A DNA stretch of 64,000 nucleotides from the NCBI RefSeq assembly GCF_014384795.1, contig NZ_JACRSR010000001.1:124001-188000 (forward strand), given 5' to 3'. The DNA is from Gehongia tenuis (GTDB lineage: Bacteria; Bacillota; Clostridia; Christensenellales; NSJ-53). The notes beneath the pieces are model-generated. The model searched no databases and was not told the origin of the DNA. It saw only the letters and a list, made by a program, of their open reading frames with translations. Positions 8,237 to 15,635 of this stretch are shown in pieces (within the stretch, counting starts at the first letter, position 1; each line of letters begins with the position of its first letter). Position numbers and translations under genes: made by a program.

Positions 8237-8836
8237 ATGGCGGCCATTGCGCCGCTGGAACGGCTGGTCAACGCCCTTTCCAGGCTTCCCGGCATCGGCA
8301 GCAAAACCGCCCAGCGCCTGGCCTACCATGTGGTGGCCCAGGACGAGGCCTGGGTCCGGGAGCTTGCGGAGAGCATCTATAACGCTAAAAAGAAGACGGC
8401 ACCCTGTCCCGTATGCGGGGCCCTGTCCGAGGTGGGCATGCCCTGTGCGCTGTGCGAGGACCCCCGCCGCCGCCGGGATATCCTGCTGGTGGTGGAGAAT
8501 ATGCGGGACGTGGTGGCCATGGAACGGGCCCGGGACTACAACGGGCTCTATCACGTGCTGGGCGGCGTCCTCTCGCCCATGGAAGGGATTGGCCCGGACA
8601 GCCTTCGTTTCGGTGAGCTGATGGACCGCCTGAAGGACGGCGAGATCAAGGAAGTGGTGCTGGCCACCGATCCCGATGTGGAGGGGGAGGCCACCGCCGC
8701 CTATATCGGCCAGCTTTTGAGGCCTCTCGGGGTGAAGGTGACCCGCATTGCCCACGGCGTGCCGGTGGGCGGCGAACTGGAGTACACGGATGAGCTGACG
8801 CTGAACCAGGCCTTCCGCGGAAGGCGGGAACTGTAA
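8237..8836 (+). CDS. recR: Recombination mediator protein RecR
   Basis: RecR works with RecO and RecF to load RecA at gaps in DNA. The 199-residue length is standard. It shows the helix-hairpin-helix LSRLPGIGSKTAQRLAYH, a four-cysteine zinc finger (CPVCG ... CALC) and a Toprim domain with LVVENMRDVVAMER and ATDPDVEGEATA. The ATG at 8237 follows the ybaB stop directly. The downstream genes yaaL and bofA complete the familiar order. Confidence 0.96.
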   Translation: MAAIAPLERLVNALSRLPGIGSKTAQRLAYHVVAQDEAWVRELAESIYNAKKKTAPCPVCGALSEVGMPCALCEDPRRRRDILLVVENMRDVVAMERARDYNGLYHVLGGVLSPMEGIGPDSLRFGELMDRLKDGEIKEVVLATDPDVEGEATAAYIGQLLRPLGVKVTRIAHGVPVGGELEYTDELTLNQAFRGRREL

Positions 8837-8908
8837 ATCGCCGTGTAGGTTTAAATAGGCCTTCTTTGGATAGACTAAGAACATCATTCCAAAGGAGGTT
8901 TGAATCGG

Positions 8909-9184
8909 ATGAAATGGTGGGAACGGGAAGCGCGGGAGGAAACCTCCTACCGCGAACTGGTTTATGAGGCCTGGGCCGACTGGCAGGCGGCCATGAACTA
9001 TTTTGAAACGGTGAAGGACCCCGAGCTGGTGGATTTTGCGATTTACGACCTGGAAGCGGCGCGCAGAAAGTATATGTATATGCTGGGCCAGGTGCGAAAG
9101 GATGAGGCGGGCAAGGCCGTACCTCTTGCCGTACCCGAGGCGCCGGCCGCAGAGGCGGTCAGCGCGGGAAGTCAGCAGGCATAA
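8909..9184 (+). CDS. YaaL-like (DUF2508) small protein
   Basis: A 91-residue protein, mainly helical, with aromatic-rich ELVYEAWADWQAAMNYFE and AIYDLEAARRKYMYML. Length, composition and place between recR and bofA match the DUF2508/YaaL family, whose function is not known. The last ~20 residues are Ala/Glu/Pro-rich and probably disordered. The ATG at 8909 is ten bases after AAAGGAGG (8891-8898). A TTG at 8900 is too close to that site. Confidence 0.8.
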   Translation: MKWWEREAREETSYRELVYEAWADWQAAMNYFETVKDPELVDFAIYDLEAARRKYMYMLGQVRKDEAGKAVPLAVPEAPAAEAVSAGSQQA

Positions 9185-9225
9185 TTTTGTCCCTTCATCA
9201 TAAATTGGATTGAGGGGGGATAAGC

Positions 9226-9504
9226 ATGGGCCTGAACGTGGACTGGGGTGTGGTGCTCGCCTTTGCGGGCGGCCTTGTTTTGCTCTACATCCTGGGCAAG
9301 ATCTTTGTAAAGCCGGCTCGGTTCATCTTGAAATTTATCCTGAACGGGGTGGCCGGCGGCGTGCTTCTATGGCTGATCAACCTGATCGGCAACCAGTACG
9401 GCTTCAGCATCGTGATCAATCCCATCACGGCCCTCATTGCGGGGTTTCTGGGCATCCCCGGCGTGATACTGCTTTTGCTGCTGGGACCTATTCTGAACAT
9501 CTGA
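9226..9504 (+). CDS. bofA: Pro-sigma-K processing inhibitor BofA family protein
   Basis: In Bacillus, BofA holds the membrane protease SpoIVFB inactive until the forespore signals, and so times sigma-K activation in the mother cell. The 92-residue protein has three hydrophobic segments. Its C-terminal part SIVINPITALIAGFLGIPG is the hallmark of the family. The neighbours recR and yaaL give the classic order. It suggests a spore former or a recent descendant of one. A strong terminator follows within 20 bases. Confidence 0.9.
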   Translation: MGLNVDWGVVLAFAGGLVLLYILGKIFVKPARFILKFILNGVAGGVLLWLINLIGNQYGFSIVINPITALIAGFLGIPGVILLLLLGPILNI

Positions 9505-9510
9505 AAAATA

Positions 9511-9537
9511 ACGCGGATTTATTTCCGCGTTTTTTTA
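9511..9537 (+). terminator. Terminator after bofA
   Basis: ACGCGGA (9511-9517) pairs with TCCGCGT (9524-9530) and is followed by a run of seven T. It closes the dnaX-ybaB-recR-yaaL-bofA group. Confidence 0.85.
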
Positions 9538-9588
9538 TACCCGGTCAAGTTATGGTATAATGGGTAAAAATGACCCGGAGGGATGGAC

Positions 9589-10164
9589 ATGCTGGTATCC
9601 TGGAAACAGCTGATGGAGGACGTGGAGAGGTGCGAAGCCTGCGGGCTGTGCAGAACCCGCACCCATGTGGTGCCCGGCGGCGGCGACGTCCACAGCCCGC
9701 TCATGTTCGTGGGCGAGGGCCCCGGCGCCGAGGAGGACAGGCAGGGGCTGCCCTTCGTGGGTCCGGCCGGCAAACTGCTCGACAAGATGATCGAGGCCAT
9801 CGGCGTCAGGCGTCAGGACGTCTACGTTGCCAATGTGGTCAAGTGCCGCCCGCCGGGCAACCGCAATCCCACCGATGAGGAGGCGGCGGCCTGTCTCCCC
9901 TTTTTGCGGCAGCAGGTGGCGCTGATCCAGCCCCGGGTCATCGTGTGTCTTGGGTCGGTGGCGGCCCGCCATCTCATCTCCCCCGATCTTCGGATCTCCC
10001 GGGACCGGGGCGAGTGGGTGGTGCGGAAGAACTATTTCTTCATGCCCACCTATCATCCCGCCGCCCTGCTCCGGAACCCGGAATGGAAGAAGGATTCCTG
10101 GAAGGACTTCAAATCCATTCGGGACATGCTCCGGGATATGGACGAGCCTTTGTTTCGAGGTTGA
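9589..10164 (+). CDS. Family 4-type uracil-DNA glycosylase (4Fe-4S)
   Basis: It removes uracil from DNA as the first step of base excision repair. The 191-residue protein has all four expected cluster cysteines: CEACGLC near residue 15, then [11 protein letters not shown] with a second cysteine 15 residues further on. It also has motif [10 protein letters not shown] and motif [10 protein letters not shown]. The ATG at 9589 is six bases after GGAGGG (9577-9582); the ATG at 9583 has no room for ribosome binding. A TATAAT lies at 9555-9560. It begins a three-gene run with a mannosyltransferase-like gene and a second, cysteine-poor homologue. Confidence 0.9.
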   Translation: MLVSWKQLMEDVERCEACGLCRTRTHVVPGGGDVHSPLMFVGEGPGAEEDRQGLPFVGPAGKLLDKMIEAIGVRRQDVYVANVVKCRPPGNRNPTDEEAAACLPFLRQQVALIQPRVIVCLGSVAARHLISPDLRISRDRGEWVVRKNYFFMPTYHPAALLRNPEWKKDSWKDFKSIRDMLRDMDEPLFRG

Positions 10165-10167
10165 TTG

Positions 10168-11373
10168 ATGCAGATCATTGAGATTTTGGCCCTCTTGGCG
10201 GGGGGCCTTGTGGTGGGCGTGACCGCGGCCTACGGCGTGATGTGGCTGAAAAAGCCCGCCGAGCTGCCGCTGGAGGAACCCGCCATGGCCTTTTCAAAGC
10301 GGGATGGCCGGGTGGCCCTGCTGGCGCTGGGGACCCGGCTTCTTCTGCTCGTTCTGGGCGCGCTGACCTACTGCCTTTTGGTGGAGCCGGACAGTCTTCG
10401 GAACATCTTCAGCATCTGGGACGCCACCCACTACATTGAGCTGGCCCGGGACGGCTATCCCATCGTGGGGGACGGAGCCGTGCGCATCGCTTTTTACCCC
10501 TTCTATCCCATGGTGGTCCGGGCCTTCTCCGTCTTTACGCTGGGGGACACCTTCTGGTCGGCCATGCTGGTCTCCAACCTGGCCTACATGGCCAGCTGCG
10601 TGCTCTTTGACCGGCTCATCCGCATGGAGGGGGAAAGGAGCCTTTGGCAGACCCTCTTTTTTGTGTGCGTGCCCTTCTCCTTCTTTTTTGCACTGCCTTT
10701 TTCCGAGGGGCTGTTTGTGGCGATGATTCTTGGAATCTGCTATCTGCTGCGCCGGGGCAGATACGGCTGGGCGGGGGTGCTGGGCATGCTGGCCGCGCTG
10801 ACAAAAAACCAGGGCGTGGTGGTGGCGGCGCTTTTCGCGGCGGAAGCGCTGTATATGTTCTGTCAGGGGGATAAAAAGCGCGCCCTTCGGATCGCTTTGT
10901 CCGCACTGTGGGTGGTGGGCGGTTTTGTGCTCTACCTTGGCTTTAACACCGTGCTCTTTGGCGACCCCCTTCACTTTTTGGATGTGCAGCAGGACAAGTG
11001 GAGCCACACCTTCCAGCCCTTCTGGCATGTGGTGGGGGAATGCTTTGAATACGGCAAAGATCTGGCCACGGCCGAGGATTTCATGATCTGGATACCGGAG
11101 ACGGTGGGATTCTTCCTGTTCGCGGGGCTGGTGGTCCTGGCGGCGGTGAAAAAGGTGCGGCCCACCTATGTGATCTTCTCCGCAGCTATCCTTTGGGTGG
11201 CCTATTCACCGTCCTTCCTGCTTTCCGGCCTTCGGTACATGCTGCCGGCCTTCGCCATGCCCATGGCTCTCGGGAGGCTGGAGGGCCGCACGAGAACGGT
11301 GCTTCTTGCGGCATCGGCGGTGTTACTTTTGTTCGTGAACGGGTTATACTGTTATCGTACGCTGATATTTTAG
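10168..11373 (+). CDS. PIG-V-like polytopic mannosyltransferase family protein
   Basis: A 401-residue integral membrane protein with about nine or ten spans. Near residue 90 it reads IWDATHYIELARDGYP and then AFYPFYPMVVRAF. An aspartate after a first membrane span and an FYPxYP motif are typical of the PIG-V/GT-C family, which uses polyprenol-linked sugars on the outer face. In bacteria the acceptor is mostly unknown; a lipid glycan or glycoprotein is possible. The ATG at 10168 starts three bases after the preceding stop. The link to the two flanking DNA glycosylase-like genes is positional only. Confidence 0.75.
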   Translation: MQIIEILALLAGGLVVGVTAAYGVMWLKKPAELPLEEPAMAFSKRDGRVALLALGTRLLLLVLGALTYCLLVEPDSLRNIFSIWDATHYIELARDGYPIVGDGAVRIAFYPFYPMVVRAFSVFTLGDTFWSAMLVSNLAYMASCVLFDRLIRMEGERSLWQTLFFVCVPFSFFFALPFSEGLFVAMILGICYLLRRGRYGWAGVLGMLAALTKNQGVVVAALFAAEALYMFCQGDKKRALRIALSALWVVGGFVLYLGFNTVLFGDPLHFLDVQQDKWSHTFQPFWHVVGECFEYGKDLATAEDFMIWIPETVGFFLFAGLVVLAAVKKVRPTYVIFSAAILWVAYSPSFLLSGLRYMLPAFAMPMALGRLEGRTRTVLLAASAVLLLFVNGLYCYRTLIF

Positions 11374-11383
11374 GAGGTAGCCG

Positions 11384-11977
11384 ATGAACAAGGAGCGGGA
11401 GATGAAGTCCGCCGTAAAGAAGTTTGAAACCACCGTGAACACGGTGTATGAGAACGGCAAAATTCTGGTCATGGGAGAAGGCGGCCTGGACAGCCCGGTG
11501 ATGCTGGTGGGCGAGGCGCCGGGGGAACAGGAGACCATGCAGAAACGGCCCTTTGTGGGCAAGGCAGGAAAGAATCTGGACAGCTTCCTTCACGAGACCG
11601 GCCTCAGCCGGGACAGACTGTATATCACCAATACGGTGAAGTTCCGGCCCACCCGGGTGAACGAAAAGACGGCCCGAGTGTCCAACCGTCCGCCAAGCCG
11701 GGAGGAGATCGCCCTTTGCCTGCCCTTCCTCCGGGAGGAGATGCGGATCGTGGCGCCGAAGGTGGTGGTGACGTTGGGCAACGTGGCCTTAAGGGCCGTA
11801 TCGGGGAACCCCAAGGCCACCATCGGAACGCTTCACGGCGCCATGATGCCCGGTGCGCCGGTGGAGCTTTTCGCCCTGTATCATCCGGCCAGCGTGATCT
11901 ACAACCGCTCCCTGGCTGAAACGTACATGGAGGACCTGCGGGCGCTGCGAAGGGCGCTGGACCAAGTATTGGACTAG
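11384..11977 (+). CDS. Uracil-DNA glycosylase-like protein lacking the iron-sulfur cysteines
   Basis: The 197-residue protein has the glycosylase fold signatures: motif A GEAPGEQETMQKRPFVGKAG, then YITNTVKFRPTR, and motif B ALYHPASVIYN. Unlike its neighbour at 9589, it has no N-terminal cysteine pair and only one cysteine in total (IALCLPFL), so it cannot hold a 4Fe-4S cluster by the family 4 pattern. It may be a glycosylase of another family or a protein with a different base or substrate. AGGAGG lies eight bases before the ATG. Confidence 0.8.
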   Translation: MNKEREMKSAVKKFETTVNTVYENGKILVMGEGGLDSPVMLVGEAPGEQETMQKRPFVGKAGKNLDSFLHETGLSRDRLYITNTVKFRPTRVNEKTARVSNRPPSREEIALCLPFLREEMRIVAPKVVVTLGNVALRAVSGNPKATIGTLHGAMMPGAPVELFALYHPASVIYNRSLAETYMEDLRALRRALDQVLD

Positions 11978-11988
11978 ATAACAAAAAA

Positions 11989-12014
11989 GGACCCGGCTTT
12001 AGGCCGGGTCCTTT
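11989..12014. terminator. Bidirectional terminator
   Basis: GGACCCGGC (11989-11997) pairs with GCCGGGTCC (12003-12011). It is followed by TTT on the plus side and a longer T-run on the minus side. It separates the converging glycosylase-like and VanY-like genes. Confidence 0.85.
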
Positions 12015-12019
12015 GTGCG

Positions 12020-12730
12020 TCACAGAGCGCGGGTGAGGATGAAGCCGCCGGCGTTATCACCGGACAGCGCCGTTTTGGCGGGAAGGTCGTACACGCCGGG
12101 GGCGAGACGGGTGATCTCATAGACCCGGCCGTCCTGGCGGTGAACCAGTCCGCCGGCATGGGAGAGATGTTCCACATATTCCTCCAAAGTCCAGCCATAT
12201 TCGGCCAAGATCGCGGCATGGGGCCGACCCACATACCGGAAGTGCCAGGGCTCATGGGCGATGGCGGTGATGGGCTCCTTGCCGGCGGGATAGCGGAGGG
12301 TGAAGCCATAGCGGGGCGCCAGTTCGGAAAAGCGCAGGCAGGGCCCCTCCCCGGGAAAGTGAGGGCACAGAGGATCGATCACCGGGAGGTTCTGTCCCAC
12401 ATCCAGGGCCAGGCCGGAGGCGTGCTCACTTTCGCCCGGCCGGGCTACGAACTGGGCGGTGAAGCCGGGACCGTTGGTGAGAAGCGAGTCCCGGTAAATC
12501 TTGTCCTGCTCCTTTTGGGAGCGATAGCCGCTCACCGGCACGATTTCGCCCTTGCCTGCGGCCGCCGCAAGCAGACGCCGAAAGGCCGCCGCCGCCCGCC
12601 GTTCCAGGAAGACCCGGGTTCGGGGCAGGGCGGGCACCAGGTCCACATAGGCTTCGGGCAGGGGATGGTCCCGGTTCACCAGGATCAGCGTCCCCTGATG
12701 GGTCATTTCAGCGGTTAGACGTACGCGCAT
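12020..12730 (-). CDS. M15 family D-Ala-D-Ala carboxypeptidase (VanY/VanXY type)
   Basis: The enzyme removes terminal D-alanine from peptidoglycan precursors. In van clusters this lowers the glycopeptide target. The 236-residue protein has the zinc motifs SEHASGLALDVG and AHEPWHFRYVG, with the catalytic glutamate in the second. It has no obvious signal peptide, so it resembles the cytoplasmic VanXY form. After the catalytic domain there is an extra ~45-residue tail. Its start overlaps the end of vanW by 16 bases, and GGAGGAATT precedes the ATG, so the two are cotranscribed and coupled. No vanH, ligase or vanX gene is near. Confidence 0.87.
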   Translation of the reverse strand: MRVRLTAEMTHQGTLILVNRDHPLPEAYVDLVPALPRTRVFLERRAAAAFRRLLAAAAGKGEIVPVSGYRSQKEQDKIYRDSLLTNGPGFTAQFVARPGESEHASGLALDVGQNLPVIDPLCPHFPGEGPCLRFSELAPRYGFTLRYPAGKEPITAIAHEPWHFRYVGRPHAAILAEYGWTLEEYVEHLSHAGGLVHRQDGRVYEITRLAPGVYDLPAKTALSGDNAGGFILTRAL

Positions 12731-13497
12731 AATTCCTCCTTATCCGGCTCATAGCCCAGTTCGCAGCAGCTGGTGAACAGCAGCTCCCCGCCCTCGCCCC
12801 GGAAGATATCGCTTCTTCGATAGAGCTTGTCCTGGTCCCGGTAGAGGCACACGTTCCGCTCCTCCACCCGCTGGGGCGGTTCGGGAAGTTCGCTCAGCAG
12901 AGCGACGGTGATATGGGTTTCATCGAAGGTGATGGCAAGCTGATAGGCGGTGTTCCACAGGTTTTTCAGCTTGAGGTCCAGCCAGCCCTCCTGAATGGTG
13001 GCGTCCACGCCCACCGGAATCGTCTTATCCGGCGGCGGAAAGTGCTCCACCGTGTGGCCGTGGCGTTCCACGATGGCGAAGGGCCCGTGGAGCATCACCC
13101 AGCAGATGAGGGTGGACAGCTGGCACAGGCCGCCGCCCCGCACGGGCACGATTTCCCCGTCCATGAGGCACAGCGCGTCCTTGTAGGCGCTCTCCCTCGC
13201 CTTTCGCACCGCCTGCCAGAAGGAGAACACCTCGCCCGGCCCGATCACCAGCCCATCCAGCGTGGCGGCGGCGATCTTGAGGTTGTCCACCTTGTTTCTT
13301 TGGTAGGTCATGTCAAATCCGCTCTCGGTGTTCAGCATCACCTGGCGGGCGCTGTAGACGCAATGGGGCAGGGGAGCCGCCCGGGTTTTGGCGTAGGCGT
13401 TGCCATCGAAGAACATCTTTATGTAAAAACAGCACTTTCTTTGCCAGCGGCGGAGAGGCAGCAGGAAGGGAAAGCGCTGGGTCAGTCTTTTTCTCAT
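12715..13497 (-). CDS. vanW: VanW family protein
   Basis: VanW is an accessory protein of vanB- and vanG-type vancomycin-resistance clusters; its biochemical role is unknown. The 260-residue protein starts MRKRLTQRFPFLLPLRRWQR, which matches my memory of the vanB-operon VanW rather than the distant VanW-domain surface proteins. It has FDMTYQRNKVDNLKIAA, the cysteine motif RGGGLCQLSTLICW and VERHGHTVEHFPPP. AAAAGGAG is nine bases before the ATG. A TAGAAT box lies at about 13530 on the minus strand. It is first in a two-gene operon with a VanY-type peptidase. Confidence 0.9.
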   Translation of the reverse strand: MRKRLTQRFPFLLPLRRWQRKCCFYIKMFFDGNAYAKTRAAPLPHCVYSARQVMLNTESGFDMTYQRNKVDNLKIAAATLDGLVIGPGEVFSFWQAVRKARESAYKDALCLMDGEIVPVRGGGLCQLSTLICWVMLHGPFAIVERHGHTVEHFPPPDKTIPVGVDATIQEGWLDLKLKNLWNTAYQLAITFDETHITVALLSELPEPPQRVEERNVCLYRDQDKLYRRSDIFRGEGGELLFTSCCELGYEPDKEELCAYV

Positions 13498-13622
13498 GGA
13501 ATACGCTCCTTTTCAATCGCTGGCTTCATTCTAGCAGGGATGACGGCGCATGTTTTTAAGGGAACGGCACGAAAACCTTACGAATTTCTTAAAGCCAGAG
13601 CGCGGGTATTTCTCATCTGGTT

Positions 13623-13651
13623 TTTACGCAAGCTAATTGTATGATCATATT
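13623..13651 (+). promoter_or_regulatory. Probable promoter of the flavo-diiron gene with palindrome
   Basis: TTTACG (13623-13628), 17 bases, then CATATT (13646-13651). The perfect palindrome TATGATCATA (13640-13649) overlaps the -10 and could bind a dimeric regulator. Confidence 0.45.
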
Positions 13652-13716
13652 AGCCTGGACTAACTTCTGGTGATTTGAATATGGACAGCCGGGAAACCGG
13701 CGGAGAGGAGAAGAAA

Positions 13717-14922
13717 ATGCACTGCACAACGAGGATAACCGACACCGTGGTGTGGGTGGGCGGCAGCGACCGGCGGCTGGCCCTGTTTGAAAACCTGTTT
13801 CCCGTGCCCCGGGGCGTCGCTTACAACGCCTATCTGATCATGGATGAAAAAACGGCCCTGGTGGACACAGTGGATGCGTCCATCACCGGACAGTTTATGG
13901 ACAACGTGACGCACACGCTGGAGGGACGGCCGCTGGACTATCTGGTGGTCAACCATATGGAGCCGGACCACTGTGCCAATATCGAGGCGCTGATGCTCCG
14001 CTTCCCGAATCTCAAGGTGGTGGGCAACGTGAAAACGCTTGCCCTCATCGGCCAGTTCTACGATATGGAGCTCAAAGGGCGCACCCTCACCGTCAGCGAG
14101 GGGGAGGAACTGAGCCTTGGGAGCCGCACACTGCGCTTTTACTTTGCGCCCATGGTGCATTGGCCGGAGGTGATGATGACCTATGATACCCGGGAGAAAA
14201 TCCTTTTCTCCGCCGATGCCTTTGGCAGCTTCGGCGCGCTCGGCGGCAATCTCTTCAATGATGAAGTGGATTTCGACCGGGACTGGCTGGCGGACGCCCG
14301 GCGCTACTACGGCAACATCGTGGGCAAGTACGGGCCGCAGGTGCAGGCGGCGCTGAAAAAGGTGGGCGGCCTGGAGATCCGCATGATCTGCCCCCTTCAC
14401 GGCCCCGTCTGGCGCAGCAGCATTTCGTATCTTTTGGAAAAGTACAACCGCTGGAGCCTCTATCAGCCTGAGGAGCGGGCCGTGGCTGTTATGTACGGCT
14501 CCATGTACGGCAATACGGAGAACGCCGCACAGATTCTGGCCGCTGAGCTGGCGCAGCGCGGCGTTAAAAATACCGCCGTTTACGATGTGTCCGGCACCCA
14601 CGTTTCCTATCTGATCGGCGAGGTGTTTCGCTGCAGCCATCTGGTGCTTGCGGCGCCCACCTACAACAACGGGATCTATCCGGCTATGCTGAATCTCCTC
14701 CATGATATGAAGGCCCTGAACCTGCAGAACCGCACCGTGGGCATCATTGAGAACGGTTCCTGGATGCCGGTGAGCGGCGCCAGGATGCGGGCGGTGCTGG
14801 AGGAAATGAAGGATATGTCCGTGCTGGAACCGGTGGTCACCCTCAAATCCTCGGTGAAGGAGGACTCACTGGGCCGGCTGAAGGCACTGGCGGATGCGCT
14901 GACGCAGTCTTTGACGGTGTAG
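13717..14922 (+). CDS. Flavo-diiron protein (FprA family, A-type flavoprotein)
   Basis: Flavo-diiron proteins reduce oxygen to water, or nitric oxide to nitrous oxide, and protect anaerobes. The 401-residue protein has an N-terminal lactamase-like diiron domain with NHMEPDHCANIE, FAPMVHWPE, LFSADAFGS and ICPLHGPVW, which together give the iron ligands. A C-terminal flavodoxin domain follows, with the FMN loop YGSMYGNTENAA. No rubredoxin domain is attached. GGAGAGGAG ends six bases before the ATG at 13717; upstream in-frame codons lack a ribosome site. It appears to stand alone. Confidence 0.93.
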   Translation: MHCTTRITDTVVWVGGSDRRLALFENLFPVPRGVAYNAYLIMDEKTALVDTVDASITGQFMDNVTHTLEGRPLDYLVVNHMEPDHCANIEALMLRFPNLKVVGNVKTLALIGQFYDMELKGRTLTVSEGEELSLGSRTLRFYFAPMVHWPEVMMTYDTREKILFSADAFGSFGALGGNLFNDEVDFDRDWLADARRYYGNIVGKYGPQVQAALKKVGGLEIRMICPLHGPVWRSSISYLLEKYNRWSLYQPEERAVAVMYGSMYGNTENAAQILAAELAQRGVKNTAVYDVSGTHVSYLIGEVFRCSHLVLAAPTYNNGIYPAMLNLLHDMKALNLQNRTVGIIENGSWMPVSGARMRAVLEEMKDMSVLEPVVTLKSSVKEDSLGRLKALADALTQSLTV

Positions 14923-14962
14923 AAAGGCATGCCGGCCGGAGCCAAGTGAACGGAGTGTCAGG

Positions 14963-15244
14963 GTGGCAGGGATCAGCAATCAAAGGTTCAGCAAGCCGCG
15001 CCTGGGCGCGGGGCGCTATTGGAGGCGCTCCTACTTTGCCGAGCGGGGATTTGGGACGGCGGCCTGTGAAAGCGGTGGAGCGGCGCTGGCGCTGCTGGCA
15101 CAAAAGTCCTTTGTCTGCATGGTGCTGGACGTGATGATGCCCGGCATGGACGGCTACGCGGTGTGCCGGACGGTGCGGAAGAAGGCCGGCACGCCGGTGA
15201 TCTTTTTGTCCCGCCTTGACCACTCGATGATAAGATCAAGGGAC
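14963..15244 (+). pseudogene. Remnant of a response-regulator receiver domain
   Basis: A short open stretch reads YFAERGFGTAACESGGAAL, then VLDVMMPGMDGYAVCRTVR and TPVIFLSRLD. This is a receiver domain around its phosphorylated aspartate. The first beta strand with the acidic pair is replaced by unrelated sequence. After SRLD the expected DDKIKG is still readable, but one frame away (near 15225-15242), so a frameshift has occurred. The switch lysine and output domain are missing. No convincing ribosome site precedes it. It is a decayed gene, not a functional regulator. Confidence 0.65.
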
Positions 15245-15248
15245 GGAT

Positions 15249-15540
15249 GCCGGGCTGTATTCCAACTTTGTCTATCGGGGCGGCGGAGAGGCGTACCCGA
15301 TGTATGTCTCGGAGTATGAAAAAGCAGGCCCCGCGAGCATCGAGCGCTGCAGTTCCCGCGTCTCTACGGCGAAAGTTTGGGAATATGACGGCCTGACGGT
15401 TGACGGCGGCCAAAAGTAAATATCCGCGGACCGGAAACACGGCCGACCCGCTGCCCTTCCTGCTGCTGACAGCGGCCTCGCTGCTTGGCTGCATCGGTCT
15501 TGGAATTTATCGAAAGGGCGGTAAAAAGCGGCACGGATAG
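15249..15540 (+). pseudogene. Decayed fragment ending in a sortase-type cell-wall sorting signal
   Basis: From 15249 one frame gives AGLYSNFVYRGGGEAYPMYV and continues to a TAA at 15417-15419. One base out of frame, from about 15397 to a TAG at 15538-15540, the sequence reads YPRTGN, then a hydrophobic run PLPFLLLTAASLLGCIGLGI, then YRKGGKKRHG. That is the order of an LPxTG-like motif, membrane span and positive tail of a wall-anchored surface protein. No start codon or body of the protein is present. It abuts a receiver-domain remnant, so the patch seems to be a junction left by deletion. Confidence 0.6.
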
Positions 15541-15566
15541 ACCGACAAAGCGTTCAGAATAGGAAG

Positions 15567-15602
15567 AACCCGGACAGCTGAGGCTGCCCGGGTTCCTTTT
15601 CT
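15567..15602 (+). terminator. Terminator hairpin downstream of ilvE and the decayed patch
   Basis: AACCCGGACAGC (15567-15578) and GCTGCCCGGGTT (15583-15594) pair with one mismatch; CCTTTTCTT follows on the plus side. The minus side has only a weak T-rich tail, but it is also where ilvE transcription would end. Confidence 0.6.
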
Positions 15603-15635
15603 TCTGCCGGCAGATGATTTGTGAAAATGCTTTGA

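Noticed and set aside
7598..8887. 429-codon minus-strand open frame antisense to ybaB and recR
   Set aside because: It opposes two conserved genes and has no motif.
14963..15319. Intact response regulator gene
   Set aside because: It lacks the first strand with the acidic pair, is frameshifted after the SRLD motif and has no output domain or ribosome site.
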